DNA of 64,000 nt. Source: Mikania micrantha. Taxonomy: Eukaryota; Streptophyta; Magnoliopsida; Asterales; Asteraceae. The number at the start of each line of letters is the position of its first letter. The first letter of the stretch is position 1. The notes under the pieces were generated by a model, which had not been told where the DNA came from, searched no databases, and saw only the letters and a program-made list of their open reading frames with translations. Both the position numbers and the translations under genes were made by a program. Where the stretch lies: positions 67,950,907 to 68,014,906 of the forward strand of contig CM018695.1 in assembly GCA_009363875.1 (NCBI GenBank), written 5' to 3'. Positions 10,251 to 22,330 of this stretch are shown piece after piece.

Positions 10251-13200
10251 TTTTCACGAACCTGTAGGTATCTCCATCGTCTTCGTAGACCTGCGAAATT
10301 TCGAAGAGTTCCATGACTCTCACCTAGTTCAACTACCCTTGTGAAGCTCGAATGAAGATTTAGAATCAAACCGTTTAAGGTTTTAAGCCGGTTATACATG
10401 TGAAAGTGTGTAAAACCCTATTTTCAGCAACTTCGTGGCTTCATACCTCGATAATGGCTGGATGGAACCTCAGATTTCTTGTACTTTCAGGTAGGAGAGC
10501 TCGAGATCTTCGCTTGCACACCAAGAACACACATGAATGCTTCGTTTTAGCTCTTGGATTGAGTGAGAACTGATAGTTAGAGCTTGCTCAAGATTTGAAT
10601 GAGTTATGATGCTTCAAAGTGTTGAAACGTAGTGAGAGAGAGAATGGACATTTTAGGGTTAGAGAGAGAGAGGTGAAATCAATAAATGAGGTTAGATGGC
10701 CTCATTTGAGGTTTAAATACCCCAGGGGTGTTCGGTTTCGTTTCGGTTGCTCGGTTCGTATTTTCGTCGTGTTTCCGGATTATTTCGCGCCTGTTTTATA
10801 AATTAAACAAAAAAATTTATTTTGGGATGTTTAAAATGTGATTATTCTTAGAAATTACCTTAAATATCGTAGTCTTTAAATTATTTGTCGAAGTTTATTA
10901 TTTTAACCGTTTCGTTAATTCGTTCGCGATGGTTTGGCTTTCCAACTTTTGTTTTATACTTTTCAGTCATTATTTCAGAACGTTAAACTCTCAGAATCAT
11001 TTGTACAGATCGTCACCTATACGAATAATTCGTCTGTTTAGCATTCCATAACAACAACCGTTATGGTTTCGTTTTGTTTAACCTCACATACGTTTATACA
11101 TAATAACATTAAATCAAGTATCTGTGTTTCAATTCTGTGTTGTCTGATATGTTTCTGACTGTGAAACCCTAAGGTTTTAATCAGATTTCAGATAATCGCA
11201 TAATAGTCTAGTCTTAAGCCTTAAGTGTAATAGCAAAAACATAGTTTCTTGAAATGTGTACCTGAGTTACTGTGCAAGTTATTGTAGCGATCACTGTTCC
11301 GGCACTGATGTTACAAGGTGCATGCACGGTATTTGGCACTTTAAATTTATGATTTGTTGTTATAACGACTGATTTGTGGTTATTGGAACGTTCCATGGTG
11401 TTTATTGTTGGGATTTGATGATTAATTGATAGTATTGCTATATAAAAGTAACTTTCATTAACATACATGTGCAATCCATGATGATCTAAGACATTTTGAG
11501 TATGATTATGTGATTATTGTGATATCAGGATTCTTCATAGTGAAAATCATGGCAAACATTGTTCATTGATGTCGATTTGGGCATAGTTACTATTAATAGT
11601 AACTTTTGTATTACACATTTTGCTAGATAATGATTTTGATGCATTCAACATGAGTAAATGATGATTTGTAAACTATGTCATTGATATTGGCATAAGAGAT
11701 TGGTTGTAATTGATGAACTAGATGGTTTTGTTATAAGTTTCCCTAAATAGTAACTTTATTTATGAAAAAATATGTTAAAAGGTGATGTTAGTAAAATGAG
11801 CATGATAAAGTGATGATTTGTAGCTAGTAATAAGGTTAATAACATGATGAATTGTTGATTTTAATTTAAAATGATTTATAGGCAAACTTTCTAACTTTAG
11901 AAACTTTAATTGGGGATTTTCATGAAATGAGCTACTAGGTTAATTTTGACAATGATAAATGACTTGAAATGCGTTATTATCACGATATGTGATGTCGTTG
12001 TATGATTTTATTGTTAAACATGCCAAATATGGAAACTTACTATATTTAGAAACTTCGTTCACTAGAAACGGACTTATGTGCTTATTAGATAACATGTGAC
12101 AACGTGCTAAGTGTTAACATGATCACTTAGGTACGATGAGCATGCTAGAGATTGTTAAAATGAAACTTGATGAAAACTTATTAAAAATGGAAACTCACTA
12201 TAAATAGCAAGTTGTCCATTTAACGTGACTTACATGTTTACATGCAATATGTGAATAATAACGATCATTAAACGAACTATAACGATCATTAAACGAACTA
12301 TAACGAACACACGGTTCACCAACGGGTCGTTGAATTGGTCCGGTCAAACATGGTCAAAATAAGTCAAAAACGGACAAACATGATCGAACACGGACAAACA
12401 TAACAACTTCGAGTTGTTGAGCATGAACACGAACATGCACACAAACCCAAACACAAACACAAACACAAACTCATAAGTCCTATGTTATATAGGTAACCCG
12501 TAACCGACTCGTCAGAAGACTTAGGAGCTTACACTTTCATACTCAGGTGAGTTTACGGCCCCTTTCTTAACTGTTTTACAAGCTTTCAAACTAGGGGAGA
12601 ATACATTTTGTTGAGTCAAACTATATTTGTACGAACATTTTGTGTATGCTGGTTTATTGGGAACAAACATTAAGTGTTGTATCGTAACAAAGTCCTCACA
12701 TAGTCTTACCGTTAATGTGTATACAACGAGGTGAGTTTAGATATTACTATTGGGCGTGACGAACCCCACAAGTCGCCAATACTGACGGGAGGTCAGGACA
12801 TGTGTAATCTCGACCCATCGCGCCATTGATTTTACGATAGACATGGTGGAAGCAAGAGCAAACAAGTCTAGTTCGGTAGAGACGCAACTGACACTTGGAG
12901 CCTAGGGCTCGACAAACATTAATAAAAATCATGACACGTTACAAACATTTATTTTTGCTTATGTACAAAATATCAAAACCTGTGAACACACCAACCAATG
13001 TGTTGACAATTTTTCTTAACATGTATTCTCAGGTAGCTAGCTAGCTTAAGCAATGACAGGGATGCACATTAGGGGACAAGCACAAGAGTCTCATGCATTC
13101 ATCCCTTATCATTTGAAAAACAATGTTATCATTGTTATGTTATGTCAAACAGTAGTGTCTAACAATTTCTTTTCCGCAGCTTTAACATTTATTTCCGCTG

Positions 13201-13392
13201 AATGAACTATTTTAGTTTCGTTGCTTTAAGATAAACTATAACATTTCTGCTGCATGTTTTGACAAACTATTTTGGTTATGGATGTTTAACGAATGTATTT
13301 TCAAACGCATATATAGTCGTTTTATATGACTAAGAGTTGTGATCTTGGCCACGTCACACCCAGCAGTCTAGTGGGAATTTGTGGATGTGACA

Positions 13393-14322
13393 AATATGTT
13401 TATGTATAAGACATATGTAACATTCCAAAAAGTTTACAAAATGTAAAAAGGGAGTAAGAATTTACTCAGCTGTGTTTGCCTAATTTGTCCAAGTTTGTCT
13501 TTGAATATTTTTAAGGAAATAGAAATAATGCACCTTACCCTAAAGATTACATTACAAATGAAGTTACATGTCTTTTATGTCTATGGCTTTTATGGAATTT
13601 CTAACGGTTAACAAGTCTATAACCGATAACGATTTGTGTAGGTATAAAAAATAATTTGGGAATGTTTGTAAATAAATATCCTCATTGCTTTTGTATAATA
13701 AACATAATAGAATATCAATTATTCTATTTACTTTATTATATTTTGATTATTTTATAAATCTAAAATAAAATTTGTGCATATTAATATAAAAATATCTCAA
13801 AAATTATGACTATTTTTTTATTTGCCTAAGATAATCCGATTTTTGTTTTCAATCGTATTAAGACTTTTGTCACTTAAAGGTTTTCAATTTCAAACAACTT
13901 GGGATTTTTGTTTTCAATCGTATTCAAATAAAATATATTTGCTGAATTTTTTATTTTCGGATTAGGAAAATATATACCTTATACTAAAAAATTTTATAAA
14001 ATTTATAGAACCTATCTAAAGTTTATTTTGGTTTAAAGTAATATTTTTACAAAAAAAAATCATTTTCTGAAAATTCATAAAATACTAATATATATGTATA
14101 TTGTTTTTATCCAAAAATTTAAATATTACTTTTCTGATCTTTGCATAACTTTAAATAATTTATAAAGTAATTTTATAATTAGTTTTTATGATTTAAATGA
14201 TTAAATGATTTACTTGAAATTTGAAATCTTTTAATATAATGTAGTAAATTTTATTTTTAAGTTTTTCAGAATTTTTATACAATTTTTATATAAATATTTA
14301 ATTTGTTTTGAACTAAAATATT
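13393..14322. other. AT-rich intergenic DNA
   Basis: No gene. A short phrase based on TTTTTGTTTTCAATCGTATT occurs twice (near 13842 and 13906). Confidence 0.4.
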
Positions 14323-15800
14323 TGTCAAACTCCCAAATTACCTCGTGCGGTGTCAAGCCGCTAGGTGTGACGTAGCATAATTAGATACGTTGGTCATACA
14401 GAACGACTTTATATGCTTTTGAAAAATACGTGGATATATCATAAATATCCCAAACAGTTTAAAGAGTTATGCAACAGAATTTAAAGCAGTAGCGCTGAAG
14501 CTTGTACAATTATTAAATTGTCTACAAAAAGAAAATAACGACACAAATTGTCTCAAAAGTTTGAGTATGCATGTTTGACACTTTGGATGCTCTTTAAGTG
14601 CAGTCCTAGCCTTAAGCATTGTGATTACCTTATAATGCATGCTAAAACGTGTCAACATAAAGTTGTTGAGTTCACAGGTTTATATCAACAATAAGTAAGA
14701 AACATAGTTTGCCATATGATATGTTGTTTATTAATGTTTGCCAGGTCTGAGGCCCAAAGTGTCAGTTGCGTCACTACCGAACTAGATTGTTTGTTCCTGC
14801 CTCCGCCATTTCTATCATAAAAACAATGGCACGATGGGTCAAGTTTACTCACGTCCTGACCTCCGGTCAGTATTGGTGCCGTGTGGGGTTTGTCAAATCC
14901 ATTAGTACTATCTAAGCTCGCGTCGTTGTGTTTACATTAACGGTATGGCTATGCGAGGACATGTTACGATATACAACACTTATGAATTTGTTCCGAATAA
15001 ACCAGCAATCATATAAAATTTTCGTACAAAAGTAAATAGTTTCCATGTATTATGCTCCAAGTTTAAAGCTTGAAAAACAATTTTAAGAGAAAATGGGGTG
15101 TAAAGTCACTTGAGTTGTGTTTGCATGCTAAGTCTGCTAGTTCGTTAACGGTTACCTATATCACGTAAGATATATGAGTTCGTGTTCGTGTTCATGCACA
15201 ACTCCAAGTTGTTGTGTTTGACCATGTTTGACCGTGTTATCCCGATCAACGACCCGTTGGTGACTCGTTTGTTTGTTGTCGTTTGTTTAATGTTCGTCAA
15301 TTATCACGTATTACACGTAGATACATAAAACACATTCAATGAACAACTTATTATTTATACTAAGTTTCCATAATTAGCATCTTTTTATTTTTAGTAAGTA
15401 ACTATATTTTGGAAGTTTCTATTTTCAGTAAGTTCACATCAGAAGCGCATTTTACTAGTCTAAGCATGCTCGTTTCCCAAAATGTTCATGTTATCACATA
15501 GCACATCGCCACACAATCGTCAAATATGCGCAAAATCCATTTTTTGATTTCTAAAGTTAATATATATAGCAAGTTTATATCTTTATCATATTTTTCATTC
15601 AATTTATCATGCAAATACCTCCAAATCATTATAACAAAGCATTTGAGATCATATTTCACCATCTAATCATGTTCAATAGTCCAAATTTCTAAGAACCACC
15701 AAATAAAGTTTTCATTATTGGAAAGTGGGTTATAAAACTCATTTAAACATGAATCAAAAGAATCAAATGTATTCTTAAGACCATTATCATATTTCACCAT
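14323..15800 (-). mobile_element. Second LTR C copy, truncated, inverted
   Basis: Starting at TGTCAAACTCCC (14323), the sequence follows the reverse complement of LTR C: GCTAGGTGTGACGTAGC, the 3' motif TTGTTGAGTTCACAGG near 14660, the GACGGGAGGTCAGG-like block near 14860 and the AACGACCCGTTGG block near 15248. Similarity fades near 15800 and the other LTR end is not found, nor is a target duplication. It is a diverged, truncated relative in inverted orientation to LTR C. Confidence 0.65.
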
Positions 15801-16445
15801 CTCATTTCACCAGATGCCAAAGATCTCACCTTCAGACTTCACAACAAAATATGGTTCCATGCCCAAATCTACAATTTAAACACCATCTTGTCAGATCACC
15901 TTAGCAAGCGCACCAGCCGACTGCTAGCCACCAGAAACGGCTGGCCCCTTTAAGAACGACTCAAGTATGCATAGTCAGACCACCATGAGTACTCTTCCTC
16001 GGCTTGATTGTTCTGGACACAAAACATTGCTTGTCTATCTTTAAGAGGACGATTTTTGAACCAAAAAAATAAGAGGACGACTAATTCGTTTGAGAGAATT
16101 GGGGCAAAAAAACTACCTACTACAATTACAAAACCAATTATTTGAATTTCACTAAACTACCCTCAGACCTTCGTTGCGTAGAAGCTTCATCATGAGAACC
16201 AAAATAAACTCAAACAAGTATGCACCCTGCGTCTCCAAACTCGTATGATGAGTATTACGATTCATATCAATATAAAATATTAACAAATATTAAGTCTTAG
16301 CAAAGATCTCAAGTATTTGTCAAATGAAATAGGAAAAAAACCTTTAGATTCATACAACAAATCTTTATATTTTTAAAAACATTGAAATAGGAAAAAAAAA
16401 ACCTCACAAAAAAAGTGTGTAGTTACCAAGCCAAAACAATGGATA
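15801..16445. other. Unassigned, no clear gene
   Basis: GC content rises near 15870-16020 and short open stretches occur there, but no recognisable protein family appears. The rest is the 3' flank of the BAHD fragment. Confidence 0.3.
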
Positions 16446-16919
16446 TTATAATCTTGATACGTGCAACATGAGTACATGATGGTCGTTATTGTCTTGAAAC
16501 AACATATTATTTAGTTCCTTCACAAATCTCTCCATAACCACACTATCCAAATAGATGCATATCACAATTCCAGACTCATCCTTATGGTTTTTAGAAGGCA
16601 CATAAAAACTCATAAAACTTGTGCCCCCTTCAGCAGGCCCTCCGTAGGCTGGTTTCCCCCAACCAAAGTCTACAACATCAAATCCAGCATGAGTCACATC
16701 TGAGACATAATAGCTTCGAACAACCGTGCAAAAAGGTCGTCCCTTGATTACCGTTAGATCAACTAAAGATCTCATGTACTCCTCAGTAACACTTTCTTTC
16801 GTCTTTTTCAAAACATCAAGTGTGTGTCCTAACGTTTTATTAGATAAGTCTCTAGCTGTTGAAATTGCAACAGGATAGGCAAAACTGTTTCCATAATATC
16901 CCATAGGAATGAAAGATTT
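16446..16919 (-). pseudogene. BAHD acyltransferase, C-terminal fragment
   Basis: This fragment aligns with about the last 155 residues of the intact BAHD protein at 45102-46819. Shared stretches include GYYGNSFAYPVAIS, KTKESVTEEYMRSLVDLTVI and DFGWGKPAYGGPAEGGTSF. The structural DFGWG motif is kept and the frame is open to the stop at 16446. Homology begins at the Lys-Ser before IPMGYYG. Just upstream there is an in-frame TAA and then unrelated AT-rich sequence, so the catalytic HxxxD half and exon 1 are missing. It lies on the same strand as the intact gene and is probably the tail of an older tandem copy. Confidence 0.88.
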
Positions 16920-17119
16920 TTAGTGACGAATTCTAATGTGTAAAACAAAGAATTCTAATGTCCAAAATTTCTAGTTGTTGAAAGAAAATACTCTTATACT
17001 TGTAAAACAAAGATTTTGAAAAAAAAAAAACAAAAGATTCGGGGTCATCTTCATGGGTTAATTCGGGTTATGTCAATAAGGAGGGTTAACAATGTATCCT
17101 TACCCTATATATACATATA

Positions 17120-18408
17120 GGATTTGAATCAAATGAAAACCCGATCTTAAATAGAAAACCCTTAAACCCTATCTCAACCGTTAGATCAACATTTTTTCTT
17201 TCTAATTTATTAATATGAAAATAGCATAAAAGTCTTTAACCACTAACCTATATATATAATAATTTATCTCTTTTCTCTCATTTAAAATCACCTATATATA
17301 TAATAATTTATTAATATCAAATTTCTTTCTCATCTATCTCTTCTCTCTCCATCTATTTAAAAAAATGTTTTTTAAAATTTCAAAACAACAAAAAAATGTA
17401 TATTTTTTATATAAAATAAAAAGAGTAAATTGCATAAATCGTCCTTTAAATTCACTTAATTTACGGATGTCGTCCTTTATTATAAATATTTACATAAATC
17501 ATCCTTAAAAATGATAATTCATAACGGATTTCATCCTTTTCATTGATATAAAGGACGATTTATGTTATGTAAATAAAGGACGATTTATGTAATATAAAGG
17601 ATGAAATCCATTATAAATTTTCATTTTAAGAATGTTTTCTGAAACTATTTTTAATAAAGGACGACATCCATAAAATGAGTGAATATAAAGGACGATTTGT
17701 GTAATTTGCTCAAAATAAAAAAACATATTTTTACAAGAAGATATAAAAAATTACACATGCATATAAATAAAAATGTATAAGTTTTAATACACAAAGTATA
17801 CTTTACTCGAAATACTACACATGTGTAGAAATAAAATATACACATGTGTATATTTTAAATATTTGAGATTTATAAAATATTACACCTACACATGTGTACG
17901 TAGTTTTTGGTGTTTTAATTAATTTGATGTTCTTTTATAAATTTACACATGTGTAATTTTTTGTTTCATATCTAAAATACAAATGTGTAATATTTATTAT
18001 GGTTGAAAATATGTAATATTGTGTTTGTGTATTGAAATTTGTGTTTGATACACATGTGTATATTTTTTTTGTTTTTCTTTAAAAAATAATTTTTTTTTAT
18101 TTTTATAGTCTAACATAAAAAAGAGAGAGAGAGAGAAAAGAGAGGAGAGAGAAGAGAGAGAAGAGGGAATATGACATTAATTAATGAATAGAGATGAGAG
18201 ATAGTGAAAATAAAGTCATTTATACCCCTTAAAAAGTATAATATGTATATTTTTTTTCTCAAAAACCACATTAAAATATTTAACTTTAATTATGGACAAC
18301 ATGTTTTTTTTGTTTAATTAATTAGAATTTAAAATAAGTTTGATCTAACGGTCCACGTATGGTTTAAGGGTTTTCTCTTTAAGATCGGGTTTTCAAAGGA
18401 TTCAAACC

Positions 18409-18409
<1 letters not shown>
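17120..18409. mobile_element. Foldback DNA element inserted in a TA microsatellite
   Basis: The left end at 17120 (GGATTTGAATCAAATGAAAA, then CCCGATCTTAAATAGAAAAC) is the inverse of the right end at 18409 (reverse complement CGGTTTGAATCCTTTGAAAA, then CCCGATCTTAAAGAGAAAAC). The inverted similarity continues past CCGTTAGATCAA, and the inner flanks also mirror each other (CT-rich left, GA-rich right). Both sides are bordered by TATATA runs. It has no coding capacity. The TA-repeat target and structure resemble Micron-type MITEs, but class assignment is open. Confidence 0.65.
17423..17711. mobile_element. MULE-type MITE nested in the foldback element
   Basis: It is an almost perfect palindrome of 289 bp. 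The left end reads GAGTAAATTGCATAAATCGT and the right end in reverse complement GAGCAAATTACACAAATCGT. The duplication AAAATAAAAA lies at 17413-17422 and 17712-17721, fitting the 9-10 bp of Mutator-like elements. Confidence 0.75.

Positions 18410-18443
<34 letters not shown>
18410..18443. repeat. TA microsatellite
   Basis: Uninterrupted alternating TA next to the right end of the foldback element; a related TA-rich stretch borders its left end. Confidence 0.9.
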
Positions 18444-18446
<3 letters not shown>

Positions 18447-18565
18447 GATTACTTGATTATATATCTACATATGATACAGATTTACAAATAAAAATCAATA
18501 TGATTTAGTATTATATACTAGAAATAAAAGTAAGTTAAAGTTAATATTAATAATAATAATAAATA

Positions 18566-19010
18566 GGGTTATACCCGCGCTTCGCGGCGGTAATCAGGCC
18601 AATTGATAATAAAGTTCTGACATTAATGTTTACCGTTGTAAAAATGAGCATTGAAAACATGAAAACGAATCTATAAACACCAAATAAAAAAGTCCGAAGA
18701 TATATTTAAAAAACATTTATACCGCGCTTCGTGGCTTTAATCGGGTCAATTGATAATAAATGCAAGACTTGAATCAGATTTAAAAAAATTATACCCGCGC
18801 TTCGCGGCGTTAATCGGGCCAATTGATAAAAAATGCAAGACTCGAATCAAATTAAAAAAAAAGAATTTATACCCACGCTTTGCGGCGTTAATCGGGCTAA
18901 TTGATAATATAAGCAAGACTCCAAGCAGATTAAAAATATATATACTCACGCTTCGCGGCGTTAATCGGGGCAATTGATAAGAAATACAAGACTCGAAACA
19001 GATTAAAAAA
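18566..19010. repeat. Tandem array of units with a GC hairpin
   Basis: The hairpin CCGCGCTTCGCGG or a variant occurs at about 18575, 18722, 18795, 18871 and 18945. Each copy is followed by TTAATCGGGCCAATTGATAA-like sequence and then by GACTCGAATCAGATTAAAAA-like sequence. The last four units are about 72-77 bp apart. The hairpin is the reverse complement of the one in the Helitron end at 20099-20111. Confidence 0.75.
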
Positions 19011-19229
19011 AAGAATTACAACTGTAGCAGCGTTGGATCCTTACAAAAAAAATTAACACTGTTCGGATATCGTTAAAAAATAGGATTACTATTATATAAT
19101 AACAGTAATCATTATTAATTTTTATTATTATAAGATAGTAATTATTATTAATTAGGCCATTTTTTTTTTGACTTTATCGTAAAAAATAGGATTATTTTGA
19201 TTTTATCGTCAACAAAAAAAAATTTAGCA

Positions 19230-19400
19230 CTGTTCACTCAACTTTCAGATGTATGTATTATAATATAATAAATGATTCGTGATGTGATAATAAAAAAAAT
19301 AAAAAATGGTTTCCGTTTGTGGCTCGTGCCATATGTGTGACTTAAAAAAATCATGGGTTTTGGTGCTTGTGAAATATTGTTAATTATAACCTTAATTAGA
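19230..19400. repeat. BAHD-flank-like block (1)
   Basis: It contains TTTGTGGCTCGTGCCATATG followed by a GGTTTTGGTGC..GTGAAATAT stretch, also found at 30770-30862 and, more diverged, at 31190-31330 and 41480-41600. The last of these lies just upstream of the BAHD pseudogene. No coding sequence remains. Confidence 0.45.
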
Positions 19401-19639
19401 AGTGACGGTGGGTGACCCCACCGCCACCTCCTAAACATATATATTTATTGGGACAACAAAGAAACCTTTGTGACTTTGCTGTAGTGGTTTTGGCTTTTTT
19501 GGATTTTTCTCTTTGCAGTACACGCAGGTTCGAATCAAGTAGAGTAAATATTTTAAGTTTAGGATTTTTTTGGTATCTTTCTTATTATTTTTGTTTGTAT
19601 CTTTCTTATTATTTTTCTTGGGTTGCTATTTGAACTAGG

Positions 19640-20124
19640 GGGGTGTTTGGTTCGGTTTTTGACTAAAACCGAAACCGACATAGTCGGTTTTTAGTTATTA
19701 GGAACCATTCGATTTCGGTTTTTTTTGTCGGTTTCGGTTCCGTTTATTCGGGTTTTTTTATTTAATTTTTTTGTTTTTGCTTTTTTGTTCTCTCTCACAC
19801 ACAATATTAAAAGTACAAAGATGTTTAACAACAGGTTATTCATAAATTAATTGATCAAACACAAACTAATCAAAGTAAAACTAAATATTTGTCATCATAT
19901 TCTTACATTTAAAAAAAATCAAAAGTAAATAACTAAATATACAATAATTTCGGTCTGCACTATTTAAAACTAACACCTGACGTGACTAGCGTACACTAGC
20001 CACCATTTCTGCATGAATTTTTTCACTACGCATACAATATCAGGTACTATCATTTACAGAAGACAATCAATTGAAAGTTTACAAAAGATGCTATTCCGCC
20101 GCGAAGCGCGGCAACGCCTTCTAG
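19640..20124 (+). mobile_element. Helitron 3' end
   Basis: A five-base-pair hairpin CCGCG-AAG-CGCGG (20099-20111) is followed after nine bases by CTAG (20121-20124) and then T, the classic Helitron 3' terminus at an A/T target. The upstream sequence (from about 19640, with CGGTTT repeats) may belong to the element, but its TC start was not located, so only the right boundary is secure. Confidence 0.55.
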
Positions 20125-20859
20125 TTGTTAACAAGTTGTAATTTCTAATACTCTAGAGTCTGGAATATCTTTTATCCAAACTTTCGGCGGGTCACTATAA
20201 TCAACGATATTTAATAGTCCAATATAGGGCTGAAATCTCAAATAAGTTAATATCACATGATACGAATTTAATATAGTATTATTCCATTAGTTTTTTATAG
20301 AATTCGGATATGAGATCGTTTTTTGAACTTCATTTTTTTACGAATCTAAAACATAATTTATTTTGTGTGTTAATCGATTATGGGTTTTTGGGGTTTTGAT
20401 CGAAAGAGATTCACCATAACATCAAAAATTCATAAAATATTGTTATGACATCATAATAAACATAAAATTTTGTTAACTTCTTGTGAACCTTGACTTGATT
20501 GTGGTGCTTAGTGTGTTGCATTTTGTGTATCTCGTTGGCTTCCTTTCCCACCTTGACCTTTTCAGGCTCTCGAATTGTGTTCCTTATTCTTACACCGCCT
20601 CTTGCAATGAAAAATACTCACTGGTGATATGAATTCAATCACTTGCAAAACGAAGCAGAATTGGTTCAATTGTCATCAAAGATAGTTTAACTTAGAGAGC
20701 TTAAATTCCTCACTAACAACACAACCATTTTTCCTTTATGCATTCAGTCACAAAGCATGAATTTTTCAGTCCTTTAGGAAATTATATGTTAGATAGATAC
20801 AACTAACTATATCTCACATTCAAGTATTAAAACACATATATGGTTTTAAAATGGTGTAA

Positions 20860-22330
20860 ATAAGTTTCTTCATGGATTGATTTAGTTTCGTGCCTTTTTT
20901 TCTAATGATCAAATATTGTTATTTCATAAAATCTGTATGCTAATAATTAAAAATAAATAAACAAATAACATTTACATAATAATTTTTCTGTCTTTTTATC
21001 TTATTAAATACATCTTTTTCTTATTAAATAACAATTTTAAATACTAATTATATTATTTGTACCTTTATAAGTTTTTAATATTTTTTAACATGTTAAAAAA
21101 AGATATATTATTAAAAAACACATTTTCCTAAAAAACAATTATTATAAAATATGAAAATTTTTACATCAACGGACTTTTCAAAAAAAAGAAAAAGAAATAA
21201 TTTAAAACTTTTCTTTCTTAAAATTTATGAAGTAACGTAAAAAAATAAAATCAAAAAAATAATTCAAACCAATGTTTTTAAACAAAGAGATATTTATAAA
21301 AAAGGAAACATTTTCAAGAAAAGAGATTTTCAAAACAAAATGTTTTAAAAGACAAACTATCTAAAACACCAAAGTTGAAAAAAATTTCTTTATTCTTTTA
21401 TTAAACTTAATTATTTAGTTATGCATATTTTTATTCATGTTTTATTTTGAAATAATGTTTTATAATTTTTAAATATATATAATTAATATTTTTTATTCAA
21501 CCTGCATAATTTACGGTTATTAGCCTATATTTTGTAAAATAAATGACATTTTTCAATGCATTTTTTTTTAAAAACAAGATGTTCAAAAAACAAACTTTAA
21601 AAAAATTAAGTTTTAAAAGATGATTTATTGCTAATATAATCTATCTATTATAATAAATAAAGGTTTATAAGGACACATGTCATGTTTTTAGAACACCTCA
21701 CATTTGGTTTCCCTCATCTCTCTCATATTAAATACATTTTATTATAAATATACTTTTTTACATTATTAAATTAAAAAAATTAATGCATTTAAAATATATT
21801 TTTTAAAAACATACTTTTTAACAAAATTCAAATTATTATAAAATATACAAATTTTAATTTTTTTAATTGAAATGTTTAAAGAAACAAACTTTGAAAAATG
21901 TAATGTTTAAAAGTAATATAATTATTACTTGAAGTATAAATTATACCAAATTTTAATGATATTTCATACTAGAATTTAGAAGTTCATTTATTATTATTTA
22001 TTAAATTTTTTCTATTCAACCCGTGTAATAGATGAGATATTGAGCTAGTAACTTATATATAATTTCTTTCATCTATTTTGTCTTAAAAAATCATTTTAAA
22101 ATTTCAAAATTCTCTAACTAACCATATACTATTATTTTTATATTAATCCGTGTAATAAATAAGATAGTAGCCTATTTAATTATATATTAATAAAGTTGTA
22201 AAACAAATATCAATATGAGTAGCAGCGCGGGAAAAAAATTAAAAAAAAAATACAAACAATGTAAAGATTAGTTGGAGTAAGAAACTATCCTTTCGGGTTT
22301 TGATGCCTTCTGAAATACAACGAATAAAAT
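20860..22330. repeat. Segmental direct duplicate, copy 1
   Basis: This AT-rich stretch is collinear with 29580-30535 in the same orientation. Shared markers include TTAAATACTAATTATATTAT, AATAATTCAAA followed by ATATTTATA, and a terminal GGGT-TTGATGCC then GAAATA phrase. A Helitron lies inside this copy. No gene is seen. Confidence 0.6.
21640..22048 (+). mobile_element. Non-autonomous Helitron, 409 bp
   Basis: It starts TCTATCTATTATAATAAATA after an A and ends CTAG followed by T, the expected A/T insertion. The 3' end has AACCCGTGTAATAGATGAG in the usual hairpin position but with weak pairing. It has no coding capacity. Confidence 0.55.

Larger units (their letters stand above)
4280..11315 (-). 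mobile_element. Solo LTR B (same family as LTR A), inserted in LTR C
   Basis: On the minus strand the LTR starts TGTAACATCAGTGCCGG at 11315 and ends GGGGTGTGACA at 4280. The duplication AGGTG lies at 4275-4279 and 11316-11320. It is homologous along its length to the solo LTR at 52547-56779. Its middle is interrupted by an Athila element (4833-8102); without that about 3.8 kb is LTR. A TATA-like GTATTTAAAC (minus) lies near 10712-10719. Tandem arrays of GGTTCG and TGGGCC fill its centre. Confidence 0.88.
3352..13392 (+). mobile_element. Solo LTR C (Gypsy, Tekay-like), outermost layer of a nest
   Basis: The LTR starts TGTGACACCCCC at 3352 and ends GGATGTGACA at 13392. The 5-bp duplication AATAT lies at 3347-3351 and 13393-13397. 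About 3.0 kb belongs to this LTR (3352-4279 and 11321-13392); the rest is LTR B and what B contains. A TATA box at 3916-3924 and a conserved 3' motif (CTCACC-like, then TTGACA, then TCAGGTAG near 12985-13035) set the plus orientation. No internal region or second LTR is present, so it is a solo LTR. The Tekay-like label is inferred from shared 3' motifs with the chromodomain element at the right end of the window. Confidence 0.85.

Noticed and set aside
3352..13392. Intact large LTR retrotransposon with gag and flanking LTRs
   Set aside because: The gag at 4833-5848 belongs to a separate, nested Athila element. The outer ends are those of single LTRs with their own target duplications.
18566..19010. 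CRISPR array
   Set aside because: Units are near-identical along their whole length with no unique spacers, and this is a plant genome.
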